Assembly (NCBI GenBank): GCA_937913075.1
Contig: CALEPU010000059.1
Coordinates: forward strand, 1-7,915
Reading direction: 5' to 3'
Source of the DNA: an uncultured Clostridia bacterium
GTDB taxonomy: Bacteria > Bacillota > Clostridia > Christensenellales > CAG-138
DNA length: 7,915 nt
The notes below the pieces were generated by a model. The model was given only the letters and a program-made list of their open reading frames with translations, ran no database searches and had not been told where the DNA came from. The position numbers were made by a program, and so were the translations under genes. The number at the start of each line of letters is the position of its first letter. Position 1 is the first letter of the stretch. Shown here piece by piece: positions 1-5,633 of this stretch.

Positions 1-21
1 AGCCGTGCTCGAAAAAAAGTA

Positions 22-50
22 TTGCAAACGGTCGTGGAATATGATAGAAT
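22..50 (+). promoter_or_regulatory. Extended -10 sigma-A-type promoter of the ABC exporter operon
   Basis: A -35 element TTGCAA (22-27) and a -10 element TAGAAT (45-50) are separated by exactly 17 bases. A TG dinucleotide at 42-43, one base before the -10, makes it an extended -10 promoter. Transcription would start near 57, leaving a leader of about 117 bases before the ATPase start at 174. The metK promoter at 6669-6697 has the same -35 hexamer, the same spacing and the same TGA before the -10, which supports the call. Start-site position is inferred, not seen. Confidence 0.72.
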
Positions 51-64
51 ACATACTTGAAAAG

Positions 65-78
65 ATACCGCTCGGTAT
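65..78. promoter_or_regulatory. Short palindrome in the exporter leader, possible operator or 5' hairpin
   Basis: ATACCG (65-70) and CGGTAT (73-78) form a perfect inverted repeat separated by CT. It begins about 15 bases after the -10 element, so it would lie at the very start of the transcript. As RNA it would fold as a 5-bp stem with a GCTC loop. As DNA it sits where a repressor could block transcription. Small drug or peptide exporters of this type are often controlled by GntR- or PadR-like repressors, but no regulator gene is visible in the window, so the operator role is only an inference. Confidence 0.3.
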
Positions 79-173
79 AATTCGCGTTGAGCCGATCTCG
101 AACCCGCCGGATAACAAGAGCAAGACCGCTCGTTCATATAATTGATATCAAACCAAACAAGGAGGCTACACCG

Positions 174-953
174 ATGGAACTTAAACTCACCTCACTTACC
201 AAGCGCTACGGCACGAAGACGGCTCTCTCCGATTTCACCTACACGTTCCACGAAGGCATTTACGGTATTCTGGGTGCAAACGGCGCGGGCAAGAGCACCA
301 TGATGAACCTCATTACAGACAACGTTGCGCGCACTGCGGGCGAGATAACCTTTGGGGGAACGGAGATTTTAAAGCTCGGAGACGAGTTCCGCAAGCAGCT
401 CGGCTATATGCCGCAGCAGCAGGGGCTTTACGAGAGCATGACCGCTGACAGCTTTGTGGCATATATGGCAAGGCTCAAAAACATTCGCGGCAAGCGCCTC
501 GGCAGCGAGCTCGACCGCGTGTTTGAGCTGACGAACCTTGCGGACGTAAGGCATCACAAGATATCCTCATTTTCCGGCGGCATGAAGCAGCGCGTGCTTT
601 TGGCGCAGGCGATGCTCGGCGAGCCGAAGGTATTGATACTGGATGAGCCCACGGCGGGTCTCGACCCGAAGGAGCGCGTGCGCCTGCGCAACTACATATA
701 CAACCTCTCGCAAAATCGCATAGTGCTTCTGGCAACGCATATCGTCAGCGATATCGAGGCGATAGCGGGCGACATAATCCTCTTAAAGGAGGGCAGGCTG
801 ATGAAGTCCGGCTCGCCGAAGGAGCTTATCTCCTCACTGCCCGAGGATACCGAGCCGCTGATGGGCAGCTACTACACGCTCGACGACGTGTATCTCCACT
901 ACCTCGGCGACGAGCTTGCCGAGCAGGAAACGGAGGGCAGTAAAAATGAATGA
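174..953 (+). CDS. ABC transporter ATP-binding protein (exporter type)
   Basis: This 259-residue protein is the nucleotide-binding subunit of an ABC exporter; it hydrolyses ATP on the cytoplasmic face to drive the membrane partner encoded next. All core motifs are present: Walker A GANGAGKST (34-42), Q-loop glutamine near 81-82, signature FSGGM (133-137), Walker B VLILDE (153-158) with the catalytic glutamate E158, D-loop AGLD (161-164) and switch histidine H189. The length fits single-domain ABC-2 exporter ATPases of the CcmA/YtrB/BcrA group. An upstream in-frame start at 87 is possible, but ATG 174 is preceded by AAGGAGG (159-165) at good spacing and gives a normal family N-terminus, so 174 is preferred. 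The stop overlaps the start of the permease gene by 8 bases (ATGAATGA), indicating translational coupling. The C-terminal 40 residues are acidic and not informative. The family and role are secure; the substrate cannot be told from sequence. Confidence 0.93.
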   Translation: MELKLTSLTKRYGTKTALSDFTYTFHEGIYGILGANGAGKSTMMNLITDNVARTAGEITFGGTEILKLGDEFRKQLGYMPQQQGLYESMTADSFVAYMARLKNIRGKRLGSELDRVFELTNLADVRHHKISSFSGGMKQRVLLAQAMLGEPKVLILDEPTAGLDPKERVRLRNYIYNLSQNRIVLLATHIVSDIEAIAGDIILLKEGRLMKSGSPKELISSLPEDTEPLMGSYYTLDDVYLHYLGDELAEQETEGSKNE

Positions 954-3132
954 GCTGCGAAGGATATTATCCGATAAAAAGCGGCTGTTCATACTTGTCA
1001 TGATACCCATTGTCTGCATTGCGCTGTTCATGTTCGACCGCATGTACGGCAACCTGCGCGACGGCTGGCGATGGATGATACGCAATGTTGAGCAGCACCG
1101 CGAGGACGTTGAAAAGTATTGCAGCCTTGAATTGGACGACGCGATCGTGCTGCTCGACGAGGAGTATCAGGGCGGGCTAAATCAGACGACCGATCTTAAA
1201 ACCGCCGCCCACCACGTAAAGGATTACCCCAACTACCTCGCAAACGTTCAGGCCCAGGCGGAAAAGATGTCCGGCACTTCTATATTCGGCAAGAACAAGA
1301 ACAGCTTCTCCTACCGAAATATTCAAAAGACCGCAAAGGATTTCGTAGCGCTTGAGGGCATAGAGGCGGAGTTCGGCAACAACCGTGCGGTCGAGACCTT
1401 TTTGAGCTACCGCACCGCCGACATTCTCTACCTTGCGGTGATAGTTGTGATAGTCATAGCCTTCTTTGAGGATAGGAAGAACGGGCTCTGCTCGCTCGTA
1501 AGAAGCTGTCCCGGCGGCAGGCTCCGGCTCGCGCTCTCCCGACTCGGCATACTTGCCGGCGCTTCGGTCTTCTTCACTGCGGTGATATACATTTCGCTGC
1601 TTGCCGTGTCCTTCGCACTGTTCGGAGGACAGAACGAGCTCGGCAGGTCCGTTCAGTCGCTCGAATGGTTCAAGAGCTGCACCTTCCACATGACTATAAG
1701 GCAATGGCTCATGACCTATCTCGGGGCCAAGGTCGCATGCGGCATACTGATAGGGCTGATATTCTGGTTCGTACTGAGCTTCGTCAGCAACATACAGCTT
1801 TCCTGGTTCATGGTGCTTGCGATACTCGGCGTGGAGTACGCCGCGTATACGCTGATAGACGGGCAGCACAAGTTCGGCATATTAAAATACGTCAACCTCT
1901 TCTCGTTCATATATCCGTTCGAGCCGCTTTCAAAATACCTGAATATGAACGTATTCGAGCATCCCGTCGGGGTATTCCCGCTGCTGCTGACGCTCTTTAT
2001 TGTGCTGTTCGTGCTGCTCGGCGTCGGTACGGTGCTGCTGCAGGTCAAGCGTTATCCCCACGGCAACAGAAACATACTCGGCAGGGCGATACTGCTCTGG
2101 AACCGCATCTGCGATTTCTTCCGCCGCAGGTTAAGCCTGCGCGGGTTCGAGGGTTATAAGCTTTTGATACTCGGCGGCACGGTGATATTCCTCGCCGCGG
2201 GCATATTCTTCGGCGCAAAGCTCGGATATACGAGCTATGAATACATGGAGGAGAATTACGTCTACCTTCAGTATTTGAACGAGGCGAAGGGTCCTGTAAA
2301 CGAAGAGACCGAAGAATATTTTGCAACGGCGCACATACAGCTTGAGCTGCATCCGAGCGTCGGCTCCGAGTTCGGCAGCTCGCTTGCAAGGCTTGAAGGC
2401 GAAGCGCAGACCGTGAAGGAGAATGCGCAGGCACGGGGCTACGAGCCTTGGCTCCTCAATCAGACCGCTATGAACAACTTCCTCGCAGAAAAGGCATGGC
2501 CCATCCCCAACTGGAATGCGCTCGTCGCGCTCGCGTTCATGATCTTCTGCGTCGCGCCGGTATTCGCTTTCGAGCGGCAGACGGGCACGGAGCTGCTGCT
2601 GCGCTCCACGAGCGGCGGCAGAAAAAAGGTGCTCCGGGCAAAATATGCAATAGTCTTCTTTGAGACGCTGCTGCTCTGGTGCGGCATTTATCTCAGGGAA
2701 TGGATAACCGTTGCGACCGATACCTTCGGCGCCGAGCTGCTTAAAGCTCCGATACAGAATATAAACGCGCTCGCGGAATTCCCCATAGTTATGAGCTTCG
2801 GCGCCTTCCTCGCGGTGCTTTACGTCGCCCGTTTTATAGGCATGCTCGCCGCGGCGCATATCGTCGCCTACTTCAGCTCCAAGGTCAACACATGGGAGAA
2901 GGCTGTTCTCCTCGGAGCCGGCGCGCTTATAGTGCCCGGAGCGCTCTATTATTTCGGTCAGGATTGGGCGGGCTACCTTTCCGTGCTGCCGAGCATCTCC
3001 ATGACCGAGCTGCTCGTTACCGCAAACAGGCTCAACGTCAAATCGCTGATGTTCTTCTTCTGGATAGCCGTCGCGGTGCTCCTCACGCTGCTCGTTCGCA
3101 GGGATTGGCTGCGCCGCTCGGACAGCAAATAG
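946..3132 (+). CDS. ABC-2-type permease, apparently two fused permease domains
   Basis: This 728-residue polytopic membrane protein is the transmembrane partner of the preceding ATPase. Start ATG 946 has GGAGGG (932-937) upstream and overlaps the ATPase stop. By eye there are about 12 membrane segments in two groups of six: roughly 14-30, 158-175, 201-227, 259-284, 285-304, 343-366, then 405-424, 524-542, 567-583, 612-641, 653-670 and 698-717. Each group opens with one membrane segment followed by a large outside loop (31-157 and 425-523). Just after the second segment of each half the same motif appears: FED...G..SLVRSCPGGR at 174-192 and FER..GT.LLLRSTSGGR at 542-559. This resembles the cytoplasmic coupling motif of ABC-2 permeases. 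A typical ABC-2 permease is about half this size and works as a dimer, so this chain probably supplies both halves. The substrate is unknown; antimicrobial peptide, lipid or drug export are all possible. Confidence 0.85.
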   Translation: MNELRRILSDKKRLFILVMIPIVCIALFMFDRMYGNLRDGWRWMIRNVEQHREDVEKYCSLELDDAIVLLDEEYQGGLNQTTDLKTAAHHVKDYPNYLANVQAQAEKMSGTSIFGKNKNSFSYRNIQKTAKDFVALEGIEAEFGNNRAVETFLSYRTADILYLAVIVVIVIAFFEDRKNGLCSLVRSCPGGRLRLALSRLGILAGASVFFTAVIYISLLAVSFALFGGQNELGRSVQSLEWFKSCTFHMTIRQWLMTYLGAKVACGILIGLIFWFVLSFVSNIQLSWFMVLAILGVEYAAYTLIDGQHKFGILKYVNLFSFIYPFEPLSKYLNMNVFEHPVGVFPLLLTLFIVLFVLLGVGTVLLQVKRYPHGNRNILGRAILLWNRICDFFRRRLSLRGFEGYKLLILGGTVIFLAAGIFFGAKLGYTSYEYMEENYVYLQYLNEAKGPVNEETEEYFATAHIQLELHPSVGSEFGSSLARLEGEAQTVKENAQARGYEPWLLNQTAMNNFLAEKAWPIPNWNALVALAFMIFCVAPVFAFERQTGTELLLRSTSGGRKKVLRAKYAIVFFETLLLWCGIYLREWITVATDTFGAELLKAPIQNINALAEFPIVMSFGAFLAVLYVARFIGMLAAAHIVAYFSSKVNTWEKAVLLGAGALIVPGALYYFGQDWAGYLSVLPSISMTELLVTANRLNVKSLMFFFWIAVAVLLTLLVRRDWLRRSDSK

Positions 3133-3139
3133 GCTCCCG

Positions 3140-3161
3140 AAGCCGCAGAGGAGCGGCTTTT
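3140..3161 (+). terminator. Intrinsic terminator of the ABC exporter operon
   Basis: AAGCCGC (3140-3146) pairs perfectly with GCGGCTT (3153-3159) around the loop AGAGGA, followed by a short T run (3158-3161). It lies 8 bases after the permease stop and 42 bases before the next promoter, so it cleanly separates the two operons. The T run is short, so some read-through is possible. Confidence 0.7.
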
Positions 3162-3202
3162 CCCCTCCGTTAACAGAAATGTAAAGCTCCGCGTTAATAT
3201 CT

Positions 3203-3231
3203 TTGACACGGGGTTTTATATATGTTAAAAT
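3203..3231 (+). promoter_or_regulatory. Near-consensus promoter of the lipoprotein-yhaM operon
   Basis: TTGACA (3203-3208), a perfect -35, is followed after 17 bases by TAAAAT (3226-3231), with TG at 3223-3224 giving an extended -10. Transcription should start near 3238, leaving a very short leader of about 20 bases before ATG 3259. It is the strongest-looking promoter in the window, suggesting a constitutive, well expressed operon. Confidence 0.85.
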
Positions 3232-3258
3232 AAAAGTTGCGATATGGAGGTGAAGCGT

Positions 3259-3894
3259 ATGGCAAGGAGCGTGCAGAGCATTGCTGTGGCGGTAGTCGCG
3301 GCGGTGATGAGCGTATTGTTTGTATTTTGTTTAGCGGGCTGCGACGGGCGGCGCGGCAATGAAGCCGTGCAGCCGACGGAGGCGCAGACGGACGGCTTGA
3401 CCGAGGCGCAGCGCGAGAGGATATTGGAGCTTGCGGCGGCGTTCCGTCAGTACGGCGAGTTCAGCAACACAGGCAACACGGAGTTTGCGCGGCTGGAGTA
3501 CATACTGTTCTGCCTGTTCAGCGACAAGCTGGACGAGTGCGAGGTAAAGGGCTTCGGCAAGCTTTCGAGCGAGAGCGCCGACGAAGCGATCTGCGGCGTG
3601 TTCGGCGATATCAAAATCATGGACGTTATGAGGCGCAAGTACGACGCCGATGCAGATCAGACCTATTATTTCCGCAACGGCAGCTACTACATAATGCGCA
3701 CCGACAATTCGGCATATACGTATACGATAAAGAGCGTGCGCGAGAAGACGGATGACAAGGGAGTGCTTCTCACGGAGGCGGAGGTGCTGGTACAGAGGAG
3801 CGGAGCGGAAGAGCTGGTGCTCACGCTCACGCTTGTGCCGGACGAAGGCGCGGTGTACCGTATGTCGGCTTGCACGGTAAATATGTGTTATTGA
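3259..3894 (+). CDS. Small lipoprotein of unknown function
   Basis: A 211-residue predicted lipoprotein. The N-terminus has one arginine, a hydrophobic stretch (8-27) and a lipobox LAGC (25-28), so it would be lipidated at C28 and held on the outer face of the membrane. Residues 29-47 are a polar linker rich in T, Q and E. Residues 48-95 look helical. Residues 136-211 look beta-rich, with a tyrosine-rich patch (YYFRNGSYYI, 136-145). I do not recognise the domain. The start at 3259 was chosen over the in-frame ATG 3244 because GGAGG (3246-3250) lies 8 bases before it, and because 3244 would fall only a few bases after the predicted transcription start. It shares an operon with the YhaM gene, which begins 20 bases after its stop. 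Three further cysteines beyond the lipobox region (84, 94, 112) and two near the end (205, 210) are present with no visible metal motif. Confidence 0.85.
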   Translation: MARSVQSIAVAVVAAVMSVLFVFCLAGCDGRRGNEAVQPTEAQTDGLTEAQRERILELAAAFRQYGEFSNTGNTEFARLEYILFCLFSDKLDECEVKGFGKLSSESADEAICGVFGDIKIMDVMRRKYDADADQTYYFRNGSYYIMRTDNSAYTYTIKSVREKTDDKGVLLTEAEVLVQRSGAEELVLTLTLVPDEGAVYRMSACTVNMCY

Positions 3895-3914
3895 ATCGAG
3901 AAGAGGAGTAAGCT

Positions 3915-4904
3915 ATGGGCAGGATGAATTTGCTTTCCAACTGCATAAACCATGCCACCGGCGCTGTCGAGGGGTTTTGCCTCGTCAAGTCCGTGCAGGT
4001 CAAGAGCAATGTAAAGGGCGCCGATTATCTTGATTTTATACTTGCCGACGCTGGCGGCGAGATAAACGCCAAGCTCTGGGATTACAGCACGGCGACTCAC
4101 GGGCTGTATTCGATGGGCGATATCATTAAGGTTCGCGGCACAATAAACCTTTGGAAGGATATAGAGCAGTTAAAGATCGACCGCATCCGTCACAAGCGCG
4201 ATGAGGACGATGTGGATATGAGCGCGATAGTCCCGTCCGCTCCGGTTGACGGCGAGGAGCTCTACCGCAGTATATACGAGTTCGCGGGCGGCTTTGCCGA
4301 TCCCGAGCTTGCGCGGCTGACTCAATACCTGCTGCGCACGCGCAAGGATGCGATAGCCTGCTATCCCGCCGCGCTGAAGCTGCACCATGCGCAGAGATGC
4401 GGATTGATGTTCCATACGAGCACCATGCTCGACGTTGCCAAAAAGGTGGTCGAGGTCTACAAGCCCCTCTACCCGGAGCTCAGCAGCGACCTTGTTTACT
4501 GCGGAATAATACTGCATGATATCGCCAAGACCGAGGAGCTGGTCGTCGGCGAGCTCGGCGTCGCCACGGCATACAGCACTCGCGGTCAGCTAATAGGGCA
4601 TATCAGCATGGGAGTATCAATGGTGGAGCAGGCGGCGGCGGAGCTGCAAATATCCGAGGAGCTTACAACGCTCATTTCGCATATACTGCTCTCCCATCAC
4701 GGTCAGCCGGATTTCGGCTCGCCGAAATTCCCCATGTTCCCCGAGGCGGAAATAGTTTCCGATATAGATATGCTCGACGCGAGGATGTATGAGATGTTCG
4801 ACGCCCTCGGCGCAGTCAAAATAGGCGACTTCACCGAAAGACAGTGGGCGATGGATAACAGACAGCTATACCGGCACGGCCATGGAGTTGTTGAAACGAC
4901 GTAA
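3915..4904 (+). CDS. yhaM: YhaM-family 3'-5' exoribonuclease (OB fold plus HD domain)
   Basis: A 329-residue cytoplasmic protein matching the YhaM family, metal-dependent 3'-5' exonucleases that trim RNA ends in Firmicutes (the Bacillus subtilis protein is 314 residues). Residues 12-95 look like an OB-type nucleic-acid-binding domain, including VKSNVKGADYLDFILADAGG (28-47) and the later GDIIKVRGTINLW (68-80). Residues 150-300 are an HD phosphohydrolase domain with histidines H157-H158, H167, the HD pair H201-D202 in ILHDIAK, H229 in GHI, H261-H262 in SHHGQPDFGSP, and D285/D288 in the ID.LDAR motif. These fit the family's metal-binding pattern. ATG 3915 is preceded by AGGAG (3904-3908) at 6 bases. 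It follows the lipoprotein gene by 20 bases and probably shares its promoter. The C-terminal tail (312-329) is short and variable. No strong terminator follows; the hairpin-array cassette starts 27 bases after the stop. Confidence 0.9.
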   Translation: MGRMNLLSNCINHATGAVEGFCLVKSVQVKSNVKGADYLDFILADAGGEINAKLWDYSTATHGLYSMGDIIKVRGTINLWKDIEQLKIDRIRHKRDEDDVDMSAIVPSAPVDGEELYRSIYEFAGGFADPELARLTQYLLRTRKDAIACYPAALKLHHAQRCGLMFHTSTMLDVAKKVVEVYKPLYPELSSDLVYCGIILHDIAKTEELVVGELGVATAYSTRGQLIGHISMGVSMVEQAAAELQISEELTTLISHILLSHHGQPDFGSPKFPMFPEAEIVSDIDMLDARMYEMFDALGAVKIGDFTERQWAMDNRQLYRHGHGVVETT

Positions 4905-4931
4905 GGCGTTTTAAACGATACGGCTCCCCCC

Positions 4932-4950
4932 TTGGGATATCATATCCCAA
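4932..4950. repeat. 19-bp perfect palindrome at the left edge of the cassette
   Basis: TTGGGATAT and ATATCCCAA flank a single C, giving nine paired bases each side. It contains GGGATAT and ATATCCC head to head, each one base different from the array heptamers GCGATAT and ATATCGC. It may therefore be a diverged first unit of the array or its boundary. There is no T run after it, so it is not a convincing terminator for yhaM. Confidence 0.6.
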
Positions 4951-4967
4951 ATGAGCGCAGCGAATGT

Positions 4968-5105
4968 ATATACGCAGCGCAACGCAGATGCGTTATATCG
5001 CATTTGCTGAGCAAATATATCGCAGCGCAGAGCGCTATATCGCATTTGCAGGGCAAATATATCGCAGCACAGAGCGCTATATCGCATTGTAGCTTGCGCA
5101 GCAAG
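4968..5105. repeat. Upstream hairpin array with ATATCGC heptamers
   Basis: After a degenerate copy ATATACGC (4968-4975) and a palindrome AACGCA-GA-TGCGTT (4981-4994), exact ATATCGC copies start at 4995, 5017, 5037, 5059 and 5079, spaced 22, 20, 22 and 20 bases. The gaps are palindromes: ATTTGC-TGA-GCAAAT (5002-5016), AGCGC-AGA-GCGCT (5024-5036), ATTTGC-AGG-GCAAAT (5044-5058) and AGCAC-AGA-GCGCT (5066-5078, one mismatch). A final stem CTTGC-GCA-GCAAG (5093-5105) ends 6 bases before the ribosome binding site of the next gene. The array is thus a 42-bp unit (5002-5043) repeated once (5044-5085) with three differences, two of them in a loop. No promoter is visible inside it. Confidence 0.9.
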
Positions 5106-5124
5106 AACGTTGAGGGCACTATCC

Positions 5125-5478
5125 ATGAACGAACAAACCATTAAGGATTTAGCAGTCGAGCTGACCGCCGAGATAGTCGAGCTGTCAGAAAAGATTAAAG
5201 CAAAGGCTATTTTCGTCAACCAACTTTTAAGATCATGTTCGTCCATTGGAGCAAATGCGCATGAGGCGCACTATGCCCAAAGCAGAGCTGATTTCGTACA
5301 CAAGTTGGAAATAGCGCTTAAAGAATGCTATGAGACCGAGTACTGGATTGAGCTGCTATATAAGGTGGGGTCGTTGTCCGAGGAGCAGTACAGACAAGTC
5401 GTGACAAAATGTGGCACCATACGAAGGAAGTTGATTGCTTCGGTTACAACTGCAAAAAAGAACGGCGGGATACAGTGA
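5125..5478 (+). CDS. Four-helix-bundle protein of the S23/IVP (Avd-like) family
   Basis: A 117-residue, probably all-helical protein. Residues 33-79 carry the family pattern: R36 and S37, then SIGAN (40-44), E47-A48, S53.AD.F (53-57), K60, I63-A64, KE (66-67) and ETEYW (70-74). This family includes proteins encoded in intervening sequences of bacterial 23S rRNA genes and the Avd accessory proteins of diversity-generating retroelements, which form basic oligomers that bind RNA. Here charge is near balance (about 16 basic, 15 acidic residues). ATG 5125 was chosen because GAGGG (5112-5116) lies 8 bases upstream; a TTG at 5110 is in frame but has no such site. No 23S rRNA and no reverse transcriptase are nearby, so it is neither a classic rRNA insertion nor a retroelement accessory. 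It lies between two inverted hairpin arrays, and its last codons (GGG ATA CAG TGA) are part of a short direct repeat leading into the downstream array. Function is unknown; binding to the array DNA or RNA is a hypothesis. Confidence 0.85.
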   Translation: MNEQTIKDLAVELTAEIVELSEKIKAKAIFVNQLLRSCSSIGANAHEAHYAQSRADFVHKLEIALKECYETEYWIELLYKVGSLSEEQYRQVVTKCGTIRRKLIASVTTAKKNGGIQ

Positions 5479-5497
5479 TCTGCCGTCAGATACAGTG
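5469..5497. repeat. Direct repeat GATACAGTG at the gene end
   Basis: GATACAGTG occurs at 5469-5477 and again at 5489-5497, a 20-bp period like that of the upstream array. The first copy overlaps the last codons and stop of the four-helix-bundle gene. An ACGGC/GCCGT pair (5462-5466 and 5482-5486) spans the stop codon. These look like degenerate array units running into the coding sequence. Confidence 0.5.
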
Positions 5498-5499
5498 GT

Positions 5500-5618
5500 G
5501 CGATATGCCCGCTATCAGCGGGCGCGATATAATGCGAAAATCCGCATTGCGATATATGGCTTACGCCAAGCGATATTTTTGCCTTATGCAAAAGCGATAT
5601 ATCAGCAACGCAGACGTT
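5500..5618. repeat. Downstream hairpin array with GCGATAT heptamers
   Basis: Exact GCGATAT copies start at 5500, 5524, 5549, 5570 and 5594, spaced 24, 25, 21 and 24 bases. Each gap is a different palindrome: GCCCGC-TATCA-GCGGGC (5507-5523), AATGCG-AAAATC-CGCATT (5531-5548), TGGC-TTAC-GCCA (5557-5568) and TTTTGC-CTTAT-GCAAAA (5577-5593). A last small stem AACG-CAGA-CGTT (5607-5618) closes the array 15 bases before the next gene. The stems share no sequence yet all pair, which argues that the fold rather than the sequence is kept. A TATAAT at 5528-5533 arises from a heptamer edge but has no matching -35 element. Confidence 0.9.
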
Positions 5619-5633
5619 AAAAGGTAACTAAGA

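Larger units (their letters stand above)
4932..5618. other. Composite cassette: hairpin array, four-helix-bundle gene, inverted hairpin array
   Basis: A compact unit made of an upstream array with five exact ATATCGC heptamers (starts 4995, 5017, 5037, 5059, 5079), one 117-codon gene, and a downstream array with five exact GCGATAT heptamers (starts 5500, 5524, 5549, 5570, 5594). The heptamers are reverse complements, so the cassette is inverted about the gene. Short palindromes fill nearly every gap. The outer ends share GCAACGCAGA (4979-4988 and 5605-5614). Gene and arrays sit between yhaM and an unrelated gene, and the gene is visibly richer in A/T than its neighbours. The layout is seen directly; that it is one mobile or functional unit is inference. 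No transposase, integrase or reverse transcriptase is present. I do not recognise it as a named element. Confidence 0.55.

Noticed and set aside
76..81. TATAAT as a second -10 element in the exporter leader
   Set aside because: The nearest -35-like word, TTGAAA at 57-62, is only 13 bases away, and the upstream extended -10 promoter is far better.
1177..1869. A 230-codon minus strand frame inside the permease gene
   Set aside because: It is a shadow of a real + strand gene with full membrane-protein pattern and shows no family motif.
3239..3245. Isolated GCGATAT or ATATCGC words elsewhere, such as 3239-3245, in the yhaM HD motif near 4518 and in early metK
   Set aside because: These are single words without flanking palindromes or periodicity, and are expected from the frequent GAT/ATA/ATC codons.
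4894..4912. Terminator after yhaM formed by AAACG and CGTTT
   Set aside because: The stem is only 5 weak pairs with an 8-base loop overlapping the stop codon, and the T run is part of the stem.
4995..5085. CRISPR-like look of regularly spaced identical repeats
   Set aside because: The repeats are only 7 bases, the gaps are palindromes of 13-15 bases that recur, and there are no cas genes.
4932..5144. A 70-codon + strand frame through the upstream array, and a 111-codon minus strand frame over 4911-5246
   Set aside because: Both are produced by the 42-bp repeat, whose length is a multiple of three; they translate as repeated segments, and neither has a convincing ribosome binding site.
5125..5478. 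Diversity-generating retroelement accessory (Avd)
   Set aside because: There is no reverse transcriptase, template repeat or variable-region gene in the window.
5125..5478. Classic 23S rRNA intervening sequence
   Set aside because: The flanks are protein genes, with no rRNA sequence on either side.
5528..5533. TATAAT as a promoter for the binding-protein gene
   Set aside because: It comes from the edge of a heptamer, lacks TG before it and has no -35 element at 16-18 bases.
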